NCBI GenBank assembly: GCA_013178005.1
Contig: JABLXL010000020.1
Coordinates: 1 to 57,110 of the forward strand
Direction: 5' to 3'
Source: Actinomycetota bacterium
GTDB taxonomy: Bacteria; Actinomycetota; Geothermincolia; Geothermincolales; RBG-13-55-18
DNA: 57,110 nucleotides
Shown here: in pieces, positions 11,150-22,766 of the stretch
Position numbering within the stretch: position 1 is the first letter of the stretch
Layout of the letters: the number at the start of each line of letters is the position of its first letter
The notes under the pieces: generated by a model
Seen by the model: the letters and a program-made list of their open reading frames with translations, nothing else
What the model was told of the DNA's origin: nothing
Database searches by the model: none
Made by a program: the position numbers and the translations under genes

Positions 11150-11199
11150 CTATCTCCGCTTTCCTTCCGCTTGTATTTCCGTTCCCCGCACGGAGAACC

Positions 11200-11208
11200 A
11201 TTATACCA
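11200..11208 (-). promoter_or_regulatory. Extended -10 promoter of purA
   Basis: On the minus strand TGGTATAAT gives a perfect extended -10 (TGnTATAAT), about 55 bp before the purA ATG. At 17 bp spacing only a poor -35 (TCACTT) is seen, as expected for extended -10 promoters. No purine-repressor site or riboswitch is recognisable between it and the gene. Confidence 0.6.
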
Positions 11209-11284
11209 CCTGCGCGGGAGGAAAGTGACGGGAAAGGAAACCGGGCGCGGAAGCATTACTCCAGGATCGAACATTTGGGAGATC

Positions 11285-11592
11285 GCCCCCTTCTTCACGT
11301 CGAATTTGCTTGATTTGCCTGGGTAACGTGTGTTTCCTCAACCTTTTCCACCCGGAAAGCGCCCGCTTGCAGGGCGAACCGTCTTTTTCGGAAGCCCTAC
11401 CCCATCTTCCCATGGAAACCGCTTGCTTTGCCTGGGTAACGGGGGTTCCCTCAACTTTTTCGACCCGGAAAGCGCCCGCTTGCAGGGCGAACCGTCTTTT
11501 TCGGAAGCCGCCCCCTTCTTTCCATGGAAATCGTTTGTTTTAACTGGTTAATGGGGGTTTCCTCAACCTTTTCGAGCCGGAAGGCGCCCACT
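11285..11592. repeat. 113-bp tandem repeat, about 2.7 copies
   Basis: CCTGGGTAAC at 11318 recurs at 11431, and the block CCCGGAAAGCGCCCGCTTGC recurs from 11351 to 11464, both exactly 113 bp. A third, more divergent copy follows 112 bp later (GCCGGAAGGCGCCCACTG). Copies one and two match almost throughout, including GGGCGAACCGTCTTTTTCGG. The array fills the 503-base spacer between purA and the flavoprotein gene. It makes short + strand reading frames of repeated peptides, but these have no ribosome site and change frame between copies, so I treat it as non-coding. Confidence 0.88.
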
Positions 11593-11649
11593 GAACAGCA
11601 AGGCTTATTTAGCCTGCACCCCACGCCCAGCTAGGCAGGCTGGCTAGCC

Positions 11650-13026
11650 TTACCGGCGGGTTTCGTCGAGGATGGAGCGGGCGACGACGATGCCCGAGGC
11701 CGAGGCCTGCACCAGGCCGCGGGTTATCCCCGCGCCGTCGCCGATGGCGTAGAGGCCGCGGACGTCGGTCTGAAGGTCGGGGCCGAGGCCGGGACGGGAG
11801 GAATAGAACTTGACCTCCACCCCGTAGAGCAGGGTATCCCTGGAATCGAGCCCCGGGCAGAGGCTGTCCAGCGCCTCCAGCATCTCGAGGATATCGCTGA
11901 TATAGCGGTAGGGAAGGGCGAAACTCAGGTCCCCGGGGGTGGCGTCGGCGAGGGTCGGCCGCACCGTGGATCGCGCCACGCGGCGCGCGGTGGAGCGCCT
12001 GCCCGCCACCAGGTCTCCCAGCCTCTGCACGATTATGCCCTCCCCCAGGAGGTTGGCCAGGCGGGCGATGTACTTGCCGTAGGCGATGGGCTCGCGGAAG
12101 GGCTCGGTGAAGGTGGTGCTCACCAGCAGGGCGAAGTTCGTGTTCTCGGTGCGGCTTTCGGCATAGGAATGGCCGTTCACGGTGAGAACCTCGCCGTACC
12201 GCTCCACGCAGACCTGCCCGTATGGGTTCATGCAGAAAACGCGCACGCGGTCCTCGAAACGCCGCGAGAAGTAATGTATCTTGGGCTCGTAGAGATCCAG
12301 GGTGAGGGGCTCCAGGACCGGGGCCGGCACCTCCACCCGCACCCCGATGTCCACCTGGTTGTTCTGCACCGCGACGCCCAGCCTGTGCATCTCCTCCGCA
12401 AGCCAGTCCGCCCCCTCGCGGCCGGGTGCCGCCACCACCCTGGGGGCGGAGATCTCCTCTCCCAGCGCGGTCCGCACCCCGCGCACCTCCCCTCCCTCCA
12501 CGAGGATGGATTCCACCGCGCAATCGGTCCTGATCTCCACCTTCTCCGCCAGGAAGCCCTTCATCCTCAACAGCAGCTCCCTGCACCGCTCCGTGCCGAG
12601 GTGCCGGAAAGGACAGGGGGTGAGGATGAGGTTTGACAGGACCGCCTTTCTCCTCCATTCGTCCACCTTCTCCGCGTCCTCGCCATAGACGCGGCGGGGC
12701 GCGCCGAACTCCAGGTAGAGCTGGTCCACGCGGTCGATCAAACCGCGCAGCATGCGCGTGCCCACGTATTCCTCCAGCCATCCCCCCACGGCAGGAGAGA
12801 GGGAGAGCTTGCCGTCGCTGTAGGCCCCCGCTCCTCCCCAGCCCGAGGTGATGGCGCAGGTAGCGCAGCGACGGCAACTGCCCGCGCGCGCCGGGCACTC
12901 GCGCTTTTCGATGTCCGGGCCCTTCTCGAGCATGAGCACGCGCAGGCCGTCCCTCTTCACCAGCTCAAGGGCGGTGAAGATGCCCGCCGGACCGGCGCCT
13001 ATGATCACCACGTCATAATCGCTCAT
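11650..13026 (-). CDS. FAD-dependent dehydrogenase, COG2509-like
   Basis: Flavoprotein of 458 residues with an N-terminal Rossmann FAD site, DYDVVIIGAGPAGIFTALEL, and a C-terminal FAD-closing motif GLYAIGDGAGITRG. A cysteine cluster, CPARAGSCRRCATCAITSGWGG near 40-60, matches the uncharacterised COG2509 dehydrogenases. Substrate is unknown. I use the ATG giving MSDYDVVIIG; the longer in-frame start would add a low-complexity leader without a ribosome site. It is transcribed alone, leftward, with the 113-bp repeat array after its stop. Confidence 0.85.
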   Translation of the reverse strand: MSDYDVVIIGAGPAGIFTALELVKRDGLRVLMLEKGPDIEKRECPARAGSCRRCATCAITSGWGGAGAYSDGKLSLSPAVGGWLEEYVGTRMLRGLIDRVDQLYLEFGAPRRVYGEDAEKVDEWRRKAVLSNLILTPCPFRHLGTERCRELLLRMKGFLAEKVEIRTDCAVESILVEGGEVRGVRTALGEEISAPRVVAAPGREGADWLAEEMHRLGVAVQNNQVDIGVRVEVPAPVLEPLTLDLYEPKIHYFSRRFEDRVRVFCMNPYGQVCVERYGEVLTVNGHSYAESRTENTNFALLVSTTFTEPFREPIAYGKYIARLANLLGEGIIVQRLGDLVAGRRSTARRVARSTVRPTLADATPGDLSFALPYRYISDILEMLEALDSLCPGLDSRDTLLYGVEVKFYSSRPGLGPDLQTDVRGLYAIGDGAGITRGLVQASASGIVVARSILDETRR

Positions 13027-13228
13027 CTTCGACCCTTTTCCGTTGTCGCCGACCAGGGCGGCCGCCCGCGGTCCCATGGCCACCGATACTAATATCGGGC
13101 GCGGCCGCGCCTTCCATGAGCCGCCGCCCGTCCCTTGTTCGCGGGCTCAACGACGCGACAAGCGAGCCGGCCAAAAGGATCGTGCCCGAATTCCAGGATA
13201 ACCGAAATGGGGCGTAAACGCAGGAAGA

Positions 13229-13254
13229 GGCCCGGCGCCTGCCCCGGGCCTTTT
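13229..13254 (+). terminator. Orphan intrinsic terminator-like hairpin
   Basis: GGCCCGG (13229-13235) and CCGGGCC (13244-13250) form a perfect stem followed by TTTT. It reads on the + strand, where no gene lies upstream, since the flavoprotein gene runs the other way. It may end a small unrecognised RNA or be a relic. The rest of the 519-base spacer holds only the promoter of the next gene. Confidence 0.45.
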
Positions 13255-13428
13255 CCCCGCTGCGTTAAATCAAAATCTTCCACGAAAGCGCCTGGTAACC
13301 GCCTGTTTTTCCTTTTCCGGAGCGGCAAAGCAGAACGGTAGTCATCCAGGGCATCACGGTTGTACCTCCATTCGTGCCCGTCATCCCGCAAGCACAGGAC
13401 CATGACCCCATGGTCTATGTGAAAGCCG

Positions 13429-13462
13429 TTGACCTCGATTAAGTAAATTGTTACTCTAGAGT
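13429..13462 (+). promoter_or_regulatory. Promoter of the propeller/TIG protein gene
   Basis: TTGACC (13429-13434) and TACTCT (13452-13457) are separated by exactly 17 bp and fit a housekeeping promoter about 90 bp before the ATG. The -10 overlaps a 10-bp palindrome, ACTCTAGAGT (13453-13462), which could be an operator. The local sequence is AT-rich compared with its surroundings. Confidence 0.6.
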
Positions 13463-13545
13463 CAAGTGAACGACCGCCGGTAAACTTGTTCAGGGCTATA
13501 TGTGGAATGGTGCGTTTGCATCCTTTTCATCATGGGGGTGATGAG

Positions 13546-16464
13546 ATGCGGGGCAAGCTGTCTCCAAGGTACCTTTGGTTGGTGTTCGCCTGTCTCCTGG
13601 GATTTTTCTCGGCCCTCCTGTTCTCGGGCATGGCGGGAGCAGACGGACAGGCCGGCTGGCATCGGCAGTATTACGACGAGGGCATTTTGATCAACGCCGT
13701 ATCAGCCGTCGACGAGCACACCTGTTGGGCAGTTGGTACGATAGGCTACGCGACGCCTGCCTCCCTGATCCTTAAAACCGAGGACGGCGGCCTCACCTGG
13801 TCCCAGCAGGGACCGTCCTTTCCCACCTCCCTCTACGCGGTCAGCGCCGTGGATTCCGATACCTGCTGGGTGGGAGGGACGAGCCTCATCATGAAGACCA
13901 CCGACGGCGGTGACGAGTGGACGACACAGGCCTACGCCGAGGGCTACCAGGTCAACTCCCTCTCCGCCGTGGACGCCAACACCTGCTGGGGGGTGGGTAT
14001 GTCCACGGCCACTTCCGACGGGTTCATCGTGAAGACCTCGGACGGCGTCAACTGGACGTTGCAGCGAGGCGATATCGAGTATCCCCTCAGGGGGGTATCC
14101 GCCATCGACGCCGACACCTGTTGGGTCGCGGGGGGAGAGTTCTACGGACAGGGCCTATACAACATCTTCGGTTATACAAGGGGCGGGATATGGAAAACGA
14201 CCGACGGCGGCGCCAACTGGTCCATGGTCGGGAGCGCCGACCGCGCCTACGGGGACGTATCGGCCATCGACGGGCAGCGCGCCTGGGCGGTTGGATGGAA
14301 GACCATCGGTATAGGGTACATCTACACTCCTTACCCCGAGAGCTGCGTCACCGGCGACGGGGGAGCGAATTGGACCGTCACCGGAGCCCCCTTGTGGCCG
14401 GGCGCCCCCGCGGGACTCCAGATGATCGATGCGGACAGCGCCTGGCTTGCCGGCAAAGGGGGGTATTCGGCAGGAGGCCCGAACGTACCGGGGTTCATCT
14501 ACCGTAGCGATGACGGCGGAAGCACCTGGGTGCTGCAGGATAGCTCCATAAACGTGATCTCGGGCGATATATCCGCCGTCGATCCCGAAACCGCTTGGGC
14601 GGTCGGCTATACGACATCGTACGACGCGGTGCCTAACGTCTCGGGCCACATCCTGCACACCGGCAACGGAGGATGGCAGCCCGTCCCCTCCCTCCTGTCC
14701 ATCACCCCGGATTCGGGGATCATGGGCGACGAGGTCACGCTCGCGGGGAGCGGTTTTGGTGTGCGTTTACCTACGTCGAAGGTGGTTTTCGGCGGCGCTG
14801 AGGCGGAAATCGTATCCTGGTCGGACGAGGAGATCGTATGCCGCGTGCCCGATAACCTGCCGGTCGGCCCGGTGGAAGTCGCCGTGATGAACAACGGGGG
14901 CACCTCCGGCTCCCTGCCCTTCACGGTGGAATACGCCACGGTGATCACCGGGTGGGCGTGGAACTACTGGGAGGGCTACTTGTCCGGGATAGCGGTGGAG
15001 CTCTACGGCCTGGACGGAGAGCTCCTGTCGTCCGCCACAACCGGCGACGACGGGCATTACCGCATGGTCACCGCGCTGCCCTCGGGTGGATACAAGTTCT
15101 ACTTCCACGATCCCGGCGGGGTCTTCGCGCCGGAATGGCACCAGGACAAAGACGATTTCGCGTCGGCGGACGTGATCGAGATCACCGGGGGGAGGTCGCA
15201 TTCCGTCAACGAGACGATGGGCTACCATCCGCCGGAGATAATGTCCGTAAGCCCCGATTCGGCGACCATCGGAGGTGTGGTGCAGGCGACCATCTCCGGC
15301 AGGCATTTCCGCGACGGATGCACGGTGGAGATTGGCGATGCCCCGTCCGCCAAGATCTGCGACGTGTTCCTGGTATCGTCCGAGGAGATAGCCTGCACCA
15401 TAGACCTCTCGGATTGCCCGACATACGAGGCGGGCCCCAGGGAGCTCCTGGTGAAGAACGTGGACGGACAGACGGCGAGCGTGGCCTTCAACCTCATCCC
15501 GGACGCGCCGCTGTCCATCTCCACCATAACCCCCAACCACGGCTTCCAGGGCAACGAGATGGAATACCTGACCGTGTATTGTTCCGGCTTCTACGGCCCC
15601 TTCGAGATAATGCTGGTGGCCGAGGACGGCACAGAGTACGAGACCATCGAATACCTGATATCCGAGACCCAGGTCGACTGCTACATATGGCTCGTTGACG
15701 TGCCCGTGGGCGTCTATGACGTGGTGATCGAGAACCCCGGCGGGGAGCGGGCCGCGCTGGAGGACGCGTTCTCCGTCCTGGAGAACCCCATAACCGTGAC
15801 CTCCACCACCCCGGACTACGGCTACATCGACACCTATGCTGACGTGGTGATCGAGGGAGCGGGCTTCCGGGACGGGTTCACCGCCACCCTTAAGTTCGGC
15901 AAGGAGTCCGTGATCGAGGCCGAGCACGTGGAGGTACTCTCTCCCACCCGCATGAAATGCATCTTCGACCTCGCCGGCGCCGGGAACTACTCTTACGACG
16001 TGGTGGTGACCGATCCCGAGAGCGGCTGCTACGGAAACACCGGCCAGTATTTCACGGCCTTATACACCCCGTACGAGATCTACTCCATAGTCCCCAGCCA
16101 GGCCTCCAACCTGTCCTTCTTCCAACAGATAACCGTCGAGGGGAACCTGGGTCCATTTGCCGCCGGCACAACCGTGCAGCTGAGAAAAGGGCCGCGGATC
16201 ATCCAGGCCTTTTCGCCCAGGAAGACCTCGGATAACGCGATCACCTGCACGGTTCCCTTGTGGGGCGCCGAGCCGGGCGTCTACGACGTCCAGGTGGTCT
16301 GCGGGGATTACTCGTATGGAGTGGCGCGCCTCAAAGAAGGCTTCACCGTGACCTCGCCATGCGGGCAGGGCAGCGGCGCCGCGCTGCTCATGCTCGGAGC
16401 GGCCCTTGGCCTGCTCACCCTCGCCGCGCCCGCGAGAAGGCGCTGGTGCCGCGCGCGATCCTGA
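13546..16464 (+). CDS. Secreted beta-propeller and TIG-domain protein with C-terminal sorting-like tail
   Basis: Of 972 residues, the first 32 are a signal peptide (LWLVFACLLGFFSALLFSG, then AGA). Residues to about 375 hold repeats pairing AVDADTCWVAG with TTDGG-W, an Asp-box/Ycf48-like beta-propeller. About five IPT/TIG immunoglobulin-like domains follow, each opening with a SITPDSG-type strand, plus one Cna-B-like domain (AVELYGLDGELLSSATTGDDG). The end is Cys-Gly, a hydrophobic helix, then ARRRW, resembling MYXO-CTERM or Synergist-CTERM sorting tails. It is probably a surface or exported binding protein; the ligand is unknown. The ATG after GGGGGTG was chosen because it opens the signal peptide. 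Confidence 0.8.
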   Translation: MRGKLSPRYLWLVFACLLGFFSALLFSGMAGADGQAGWHRQYYDEGILINAVSAVDEHTCWAVGTIGYATPASLILKTEDGGLTWSQQGPSFPTSLYAVSAVDSDTCWVGGTSLIMKTTDGGDEWTTQAYAEGYQVNSLSAVDANTCWGVGMSTATSDGFIVKTSDGVNWTLQRGDIEYPLRGVSAIDADTCWVAGGEFYGQGLYNIFGYTRGGIWKTTDGGANWSMVGSADRAYGDVSAIDGQRAWAVGWKTIGIGYIYTPYPESCVTGDGGANWTVTGAPLWPGAPAGLQMIDADSAWLAGKGGYSAGGPNVPGFIYRSDDGGSTWVLQDSSINVISGDISAVDPETAWAVGYTTSYDAVPNVSGHILHTGNGGWQPVPSLLSITPDSGIMGDEVTLAGSGFGVRLPTSKVVFGGAEAEIVSWSDEEIVCRVPDNLPVGPVEVAVMNNGGTSGSLPFTVEYATVITGWAWNYWEGYLSGIAVELYGLDGELLSSATTGDDGHYRMVTALPSGGYKFYFHDPGGVFAPEWHQDKDDFASADVIEITGGRSHSVNETMGYHPPEIMSVSPDSATIGGVVQATISGRHFRDGCTVEIGDAPSAKICDVFLVSSEEIACTIDLSDCPTYEAGPRELLVKNVDGQTASVAFNLIPDAPLSISTITPNHGFQGNEMEYLTVYCSGFYGPFEIMLVAEDGTEYETIEYLISETQVDCYIWLVDVPVGVYDVVIENPGGERAALEDAFSVLENPITVTSTTPDYGYIDTYADVVIEGAGFRDGFTATLKFGKESVIEAEHVEVLSPTRMKCIFDLAGAGNYSYDVVVTDPESGCYGNTGQYFTALYTPYEIYSIVPSQASNLSFFQQITVEGNLGPFAAGTTVQLRKGPRIIQAFSPRKTSDNAITCTVPLWGAEPGVYDVQVVCGDYSYGVARLKEGFTVTSPCGQGSGAALLMLGAALGLLTLAAPARRRWCRARS

Positions 16465-16675
16465 GCGTTTATCTCCGAGCGGTCTCTGTGGCTACCACTC
16501 GTACGGAGGTGCGCCCTTGAGGGCAGGCTTCACCGTGATCTCGCCATGCGGGCAGGGCGGCGGCACGGCGCTGCTCATGCTCGGAGCGGCCCTTGGTCTG
16601 CTCACCCTCGCCGCGCCCGCGAGAAGGCGCTGGCGCCGCGCGCGATCCTGAGCTTTCTCCAGGTGGTCTGCGGGA
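16289..16675. repeat. About 185-bp tandem duplication of the propeller gene 3' end
   Basis: CTTCACCGTG at 16341 recurs at 16528, and the following 120 bases encoding the whole C-terminal tail are nearly identical, including the stop. The junction GGTCT is at 16296, 16481 and 16665, so a third copy starts (CCAGGTGGTCTGCGGG) but fades within about 20 bases. The 185-187 bp spacing shifts the frame between copies. The rest of the spacer up to 16915 shows nothing recognisable. Confidence 0.92.
16517..16651 (+). pseudogene. Detached copy of the C-terminal sorting-like tail (44 codons)
   Basis: The duplicated tail is preceded by a TTG with GGAGGT six bases before it. It would be translated as a 44-residue peptide: a short strand FTVISPCGQGGG, a hydrophobic helix, then ARRRWRRARS. 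The matching site in the parent gene reads GGAGTGG, so the ribosome site probably arose by chance mutation. It may be a pseudogene fragment, or a small membrane peptide made of a sorting signal alone. Three changes separate it from the parent tail, including loss of the second Cys. Confidence 0.5.
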
Positions 16676-16915
16676 ATGCGACACGACAGCCACCGCGCTT
16701 TCGGGAGATGCCTTATGGATATCGCGCCGTCATGAGCTCCATCAACCGCTTGGGGTAAATCCGGGCAGCATTGCTGACGATAAGAAATTAGCCGTTTTAT
16801 TCTCAAAACGCGGTTCAAGGCCGGTTTTGCCCGCCCGATAAGGGAAAGGGACGGTGTCATCACCCAGTCCCTCATTACCGGGATAAAGCCGGTGGAGAGA
16901 AGTCCGGGAGGGGAA

Positions 16916-17992
16916 ATGACCGAGTTCGCGACATGCGGCACCTGTGGGGTGCCGGAGAGGTTCCACCAGCTCAACACCTGGATGACCGACGGCGATATCG
17001 TCCAGGCCACCAATCACGAGGCCCGCATGGCCATGGCGGAATGCGAAAACGTGGATCCCGTGTTCCGCGCCGTCGGCGACGCCATCGGCGTCTCCATCGA
17101 CCACCTGGTGATAAACATCATCGCGCGGGGCACGCAGCTCTACATGGATTCCCTCATCCCGCCACCGGTCAAGGAGATGATCCGCGGCAAGACGCTGGAG
17201 GTGAGGGATTTCGCACAGGGAGTGATGGACCTCTGCCACGCCATCGGCTACGGAAGGTACCGTTTTCTGGATTACCGCTATGAGAACGACGAGGAGGACT
17301 TCTGCCGCATCAGCATATACAGGCCTTTCTCCATCCTGGAGACCTCGGGGGCGTTCGCCGGGGTCATCGCCTCCTCGGTGGGCGGCGAGCACTCCGTGAC
17401 CTACGAGGAGGTCGGCCCGGGCCTGTATGAGCTCACCACTACCTGGACCACCTATCCCGAGGTGCTGAAAGAGCGCCTGACGCTGAGCCAGCACGCGCCG
17501 AGACAGGGGGACGTGGACTTCGAGAGATGCCCGGAGTGCGGCATCCCCAGGCTCCTGGCGTCCATGTGCGAGTGGGACATGGAAAACGGCGTCATAAGGA
17601 ACACGCAAAACGGCTACCGCATGGCTATCCTGAGCCCCGGCCTCATGGACACGGTGTTCGACGCTCTGGAATGGGAGCTGGGGGAGGAGATCCCCAGGCT
17701 GGTGGTGAACGCGCAGCGCGCATACGCCAGGGAGGGCTTCCAGCCTATAGATTTCTCGCGGCCCTTGGAGGAGATCAGGCAGCACCTCGCGGTGCGCGGC
17801 CTCGGAAACTTGCGCGATTGCGCCATGGGCGAGGGGGGAGCGAACCTGCGCCTGGATAACGCTTGCATGAGATTGCCCCTCGTCGGCCTCTTGCAGGGCA
17901 GCTTCGAACGGATCAACGGGGTGGAATCGGAGGTGGAGTGGGAGGTGTCCGGGGAGGACACCCTATCGGTCGAGGTGCGGCCGAGACGTTGA
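16916..17992 (+). CDS. Conserved-looking hypothetical protein with two CxxC repeats
   Basis: 358 residues made of two similar halves. Each half opens with a CxxCG-P motif (FATCGTCGVP and FERCPECGIP), then W-x4-G-x-I, an asparagine-x2-RMA segment, D-VF-A and a hydrophobic I-x2-LV-N stretch. The first half continues into a V4R-like alpha/beta region (GYGRYRFLDYRY, SVGGEHSVTYEEVGPGLYEL). The CxxC pairs suggest metal or thiol chemistry. No signal peptide or membrane segment is visible, so it is probably cytoplasmic. I do not recognise the family with confidence. The start follows GGGAGGGG. Confidence 0.65.
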   Translation: MTEFATCGTCGVPERFHQLNTWMTDGDIVQATNHEARMAMAECENVDPVFRAVGDAIGVSIDHLVINIIARGTQLYMDSLIPPPVKEMIRGKTLEVRDFAQGVMDLCHAIGYGRYRFLDYRYENDEEDFCRISIYRPFSILETSGAFAGVIASSVGGEHSVTYEEVGPGLYELTTTWTTYPEVLKERLTLSQHAPRQGDVDFERCPECGIPRLLASMCEWDMENGVIRNTQNGYRMAILSPGLMDTVFDALEWELGEEIPRLVVNAQRAYAREGFQPIDFSRPLEEIRQHLAVRGLGNLRDCAMGEGGANLRLDNACMRLPLVGLLQGSFERINGVESEVEWEVSGEDTLSVEVRPRR

Positions 17993-18025
17993 CCGCGACC
18001 GGGTTTTTGCATCGGGACAGCGGGC

Positions 18026-18047
18026 GGGGCCGGATCCCTCCGGCCCC
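18026..18047. terminator. GC-rich hairpin after the two-CxxC-repeat gene
   Basis: GGGGCCGGA and TCCGGCCCC form a perfect 9-bp stem with a TCCC loop. It lies 34 bases after the stop of the + strand gene and faces the duplicated clpB end. It lacks a T-run, so it is a possible weak or factor-aided bidirectional terminator. Confidence 0.45.
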
Positions 18048-18244
18048 CCATCTATACTCAAGACGGCCCGGCGGCCGCGCGATTCCCGTGGCCCTCAGGC
18101 CTCCGCGTAAACCGAAGCCCCGGCGCGGGCGAAGGTGAAGTTCCCCTCCGCGTCCACGTCCACCTCGATGAGGCCGCCCGCGTGAAATGCGCGCGGAAAG
18201 AAAAACGAGGCGTTCCACCCCCGAGAGCAACACGCACATAAGGC

Positions 18245-18270
18245 GGGGGGCCGGTGTGGTCCGGCCCCCC
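18245..18270. terminator. GC-rich hairpin after clpB
   Basis: GGGGGGCCGG and CCGGCCCCCC form a perfect 10-bp stem with loop TGTGGT, 46 bases past the clpB stop. It is the duplicated partner of the hairpin at 18026, with a changed loop but preserved pairing. No T-run follows on either strand. Confidence 0.5.
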
Positions 18271-18315
18271 ATCTATCCTCAAGGCGGCCCGGCAGCCGCG
18301 CGATTCCCGTAGCCC

Positions 18316-20931
<2,616 letters not shown>

Positions 20932-21009
20932 ATATCATCACATCCTTCCGGTGTTATTTCCATGTTATTCCGTGGCGGCGCGCGCCGCGTCCACGGGAGC
21001 GCTTCGCGA

Positions 21010-21447
21010 TCAAGGACGCATCCGGTCCACCAACCCGCGGAATGGGTGCGCCTCGCGCCTCAGCACGATCTCGCCCCGGGGCACGGGCACGATGTCGTTG
21101 CGGAAGCTCTCGCGGACCTCCCTCACCCTTTCCTCCATCTCGCGCCGCATGCCCTCCATCTCCTTCTCCATGGCGAGCACGCGCTCCCGCATATCCTCCA
21201 CGCGGCTCCGCAGCTCCAGGATCATCTTCACCCCGGCGAGGTTCACCCCCATCTCCTGGGTGAGTTCCTGGATCAGCCGGCATCTCTCGATGTCCGCCTC
21301 GGAGTAGCGCCTTCGGTTGCGCACCCTCTGGGGGTTTATGAGCCCCTTGCGCTCGTAGATGCGCAGCGTCTGGGGGTGCACGTCCGCCAGCCGCGCCGCC
21401 ACGCTTATCACGTATACCGGCTCATCGCTCGCTCTCTTCGCATCCAT
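21010..21447 (-). CDS. hspR: Heat-shock repressor HspR (MerR family)
   Basis: DNA-binding repressor that holds the dnaK operon off with DnaK as co-repressor and releases it on heat shock. It has 145 residues. The MerR helix-turn-helix spans about 12-75 (VISVAARLADVHPQTLRIYERKGLINPQR, then NRRRYSEADIERCRLIQEL). A long charged coiled coil with VEDMRERVLAMEKEMEGMRREM follows. It lies 10 bp after dnaJ, the usual actinobacterial order dnaK-grpE-dnaJ-hspR. A matching HAIR operator sits on the dnaK promoter, which closes the autoregulatory loop. Confidence 0.95.
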   Translation of the reverse strand: MDAKRASDEPVYVISVAARLADVHPQTLRIYERKGLINPQRVRNRRRYSEADIERCRLIQELTQEMGVNLAGVKMILELRSRVEDMRERVLAMEKEMEGMRREMEERVREVRESFRNDIVPVPRGEIVLRREAHPFRGLVDRMRP

Positions 21448-21457
21448 ATCCCATCAC

Positions 21458-22591
21458 CTACTCCTCCAGGAAAGCCCGCGGACTCTCCTTCTCGAGCTCC
21501 TGGAGCTTTTTCAGCAACTCCTTCTCCTTGGCGGTCGTTTTCCTGGGCACCACCACCCGGGCGGTCACTATCATGTCGCCGTGCCCTTTTCCCTTGGGCC
21601 TGGGCGCCCCCTTGCCCTTCAGGCGGAACTTCTTGCCGTCCGCCGTACCCGCGGGAATCTTCAGTTTCACCTTGCCGTGCACGGTTGGCACCTCCACGGT
21701 GGTGCCCAGCGCCGCCTCGGGGAAGGTGAGCGGGAGGTCCAGCAGAATGTCCGCCTCCTTGCGTTTGAAATACCTGTGCGGCCGGACATGGACGTTGACG
21801 TACAGGTCCCCGGGAGGCGCGCCCAGGAGGCCGGCCTCGCCCTTTCCGGGGAAGCGCACCTTGCCGCCGTCGTTTATCCCCGCCGGGATCTTCACTTTAA
21901 TGTTGCGCGGCATCTCCTTGACGCCCGTGCCGCCGCACTTCTCGCAGGGGCTCTCTATCACCGTTCCCCGACCTCCGCATGCCGGGCACGGCCGGGAGAA
22001 GGCGAAGAGGCCCTGGTTCTGAGAGACCGAACCCCTGCCCCCGCAGGTAGGACAGGTCTTGGGCAAGGTTCCGGGCCTGGCCCCGCTTCCCTTGCATTCC
22101 GGGCAGGCGCTCTTCGCCGTCACCGTGAGCGGCACGGTGACGCCGGAAAGCGCCTCCTCGAAGGATACGGTTACGTCGGCGGATATGTCCCTTCCCCGGG
22201 AGGCCTCCCTCCGGCGCTCCTTGCCGGTTCCCACGCCCATGCCTCCGAAGAGGTTGAAGAGGTCGCCCAGGTCTCCCAGGTCCCCGCTGTAGGTGTAGGT
22301 GCGGGAACCCGGTCGCCCGCCGAAGGACCCGAAGTCGAAGGGCCCGAACCCGGGACCGGCTCCTGCGCCCGCGAACATCCCGCCCGCGTCGTACTGCTTG
22401 CGCTTCTCGGGGTTGGAAAGGACCTCGTAGGCTTCCGAGATCTCCTTGAACTTCTCCTCCGAGCCCTTGTCCCCGGGGTTGGCGTCGGGATGGTATTTGC
22501 GGGCAAGCTTGCGGTAGGCGTCCTTGATCTCTTTCTGGGACGCCTTCTTGTCGACTCCCAACACCTTGTAATAATCCTTGGTCCCGTTCAC
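21458..22591 (-). CDS. dnaJ: Chaperone DnaJ
   Basis: Co-chaperone that delivers substrates to DnaK and stimulates its ATPase. It has 377 residues. The J domain has [11 protein letters not shown] (the HPD triad). A Gly/Phe-rich linker follows, then four zinc-binding CxxCxGxG repeats ([32 protein letters not shown]) and a C-terminal substrate domain, so it is the full class I form. The start is a GTG ([12 protein letters not shown] follows); a nearby ATG is out of frame. hspR follows directly. Confidence 0.97.
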   Translation of the reverse strand: MNGTKDYYKVLGVDKKASQKEIKDAYRKLARKYHPDANPGDKGSEEKFKEISEAYEVLSNPEKRKQYDAGGMFAGAGAGPGFGPFDFGSFGGRPGSRTYTYSGDLGDLGDLFNLFGGMGVGTGKERRREASRGRDISADVTVSFEEALSGVTVPLTVTAKSACPECKGSGARPGTLPKTCPTCGGRGSVSQNQGLFAFSRPCPACGGRGTVIESPCEKCGGTGVKEMPRNIKVKIPAGINDGGKVRFPGKGEAGLLGAPPGDLYVNVHVRPHRYFKRKEADILLDLPLTFPEAALGTTVEVPTVHGKVKLKIPAGTADGKKFRLKGKGAPRPKGKGHGDMIVTARVVVPRKTTAKEKELLKKLQELEKESPRAFLEE

Positions 22592-22766
22592 AACCCATTA
22601 CCTCTCTAGAAAATGTTTTCCGACGGGGCGCGCCTCCGGCCTTCGCCTGGCGCGCTCCTCCTTGCGCTCCAAAATATCTTGAGCTTGCCGCCCTAGCGCT
22701 GGTTTCTCCTCACCGGGCACGCGTCCTTCCGGCCGAAACCTCCGCGACCTGGAAGCCAATTCCAGG

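Noticed and set aside
11310-11551. Short + strand reading frames with repeated SARLQGEPSFSEA-type peptides
   Set aside because: They come from the 113-bp DNA array, shift frame between copies and lack ribosome sites.
13089-13403. Possible minus-strand gene upstream of the flavoprotein
   Set aside because: No ribosome site, arginine-rich shadow-like composition, and it runs through a terminator-like hairpin.
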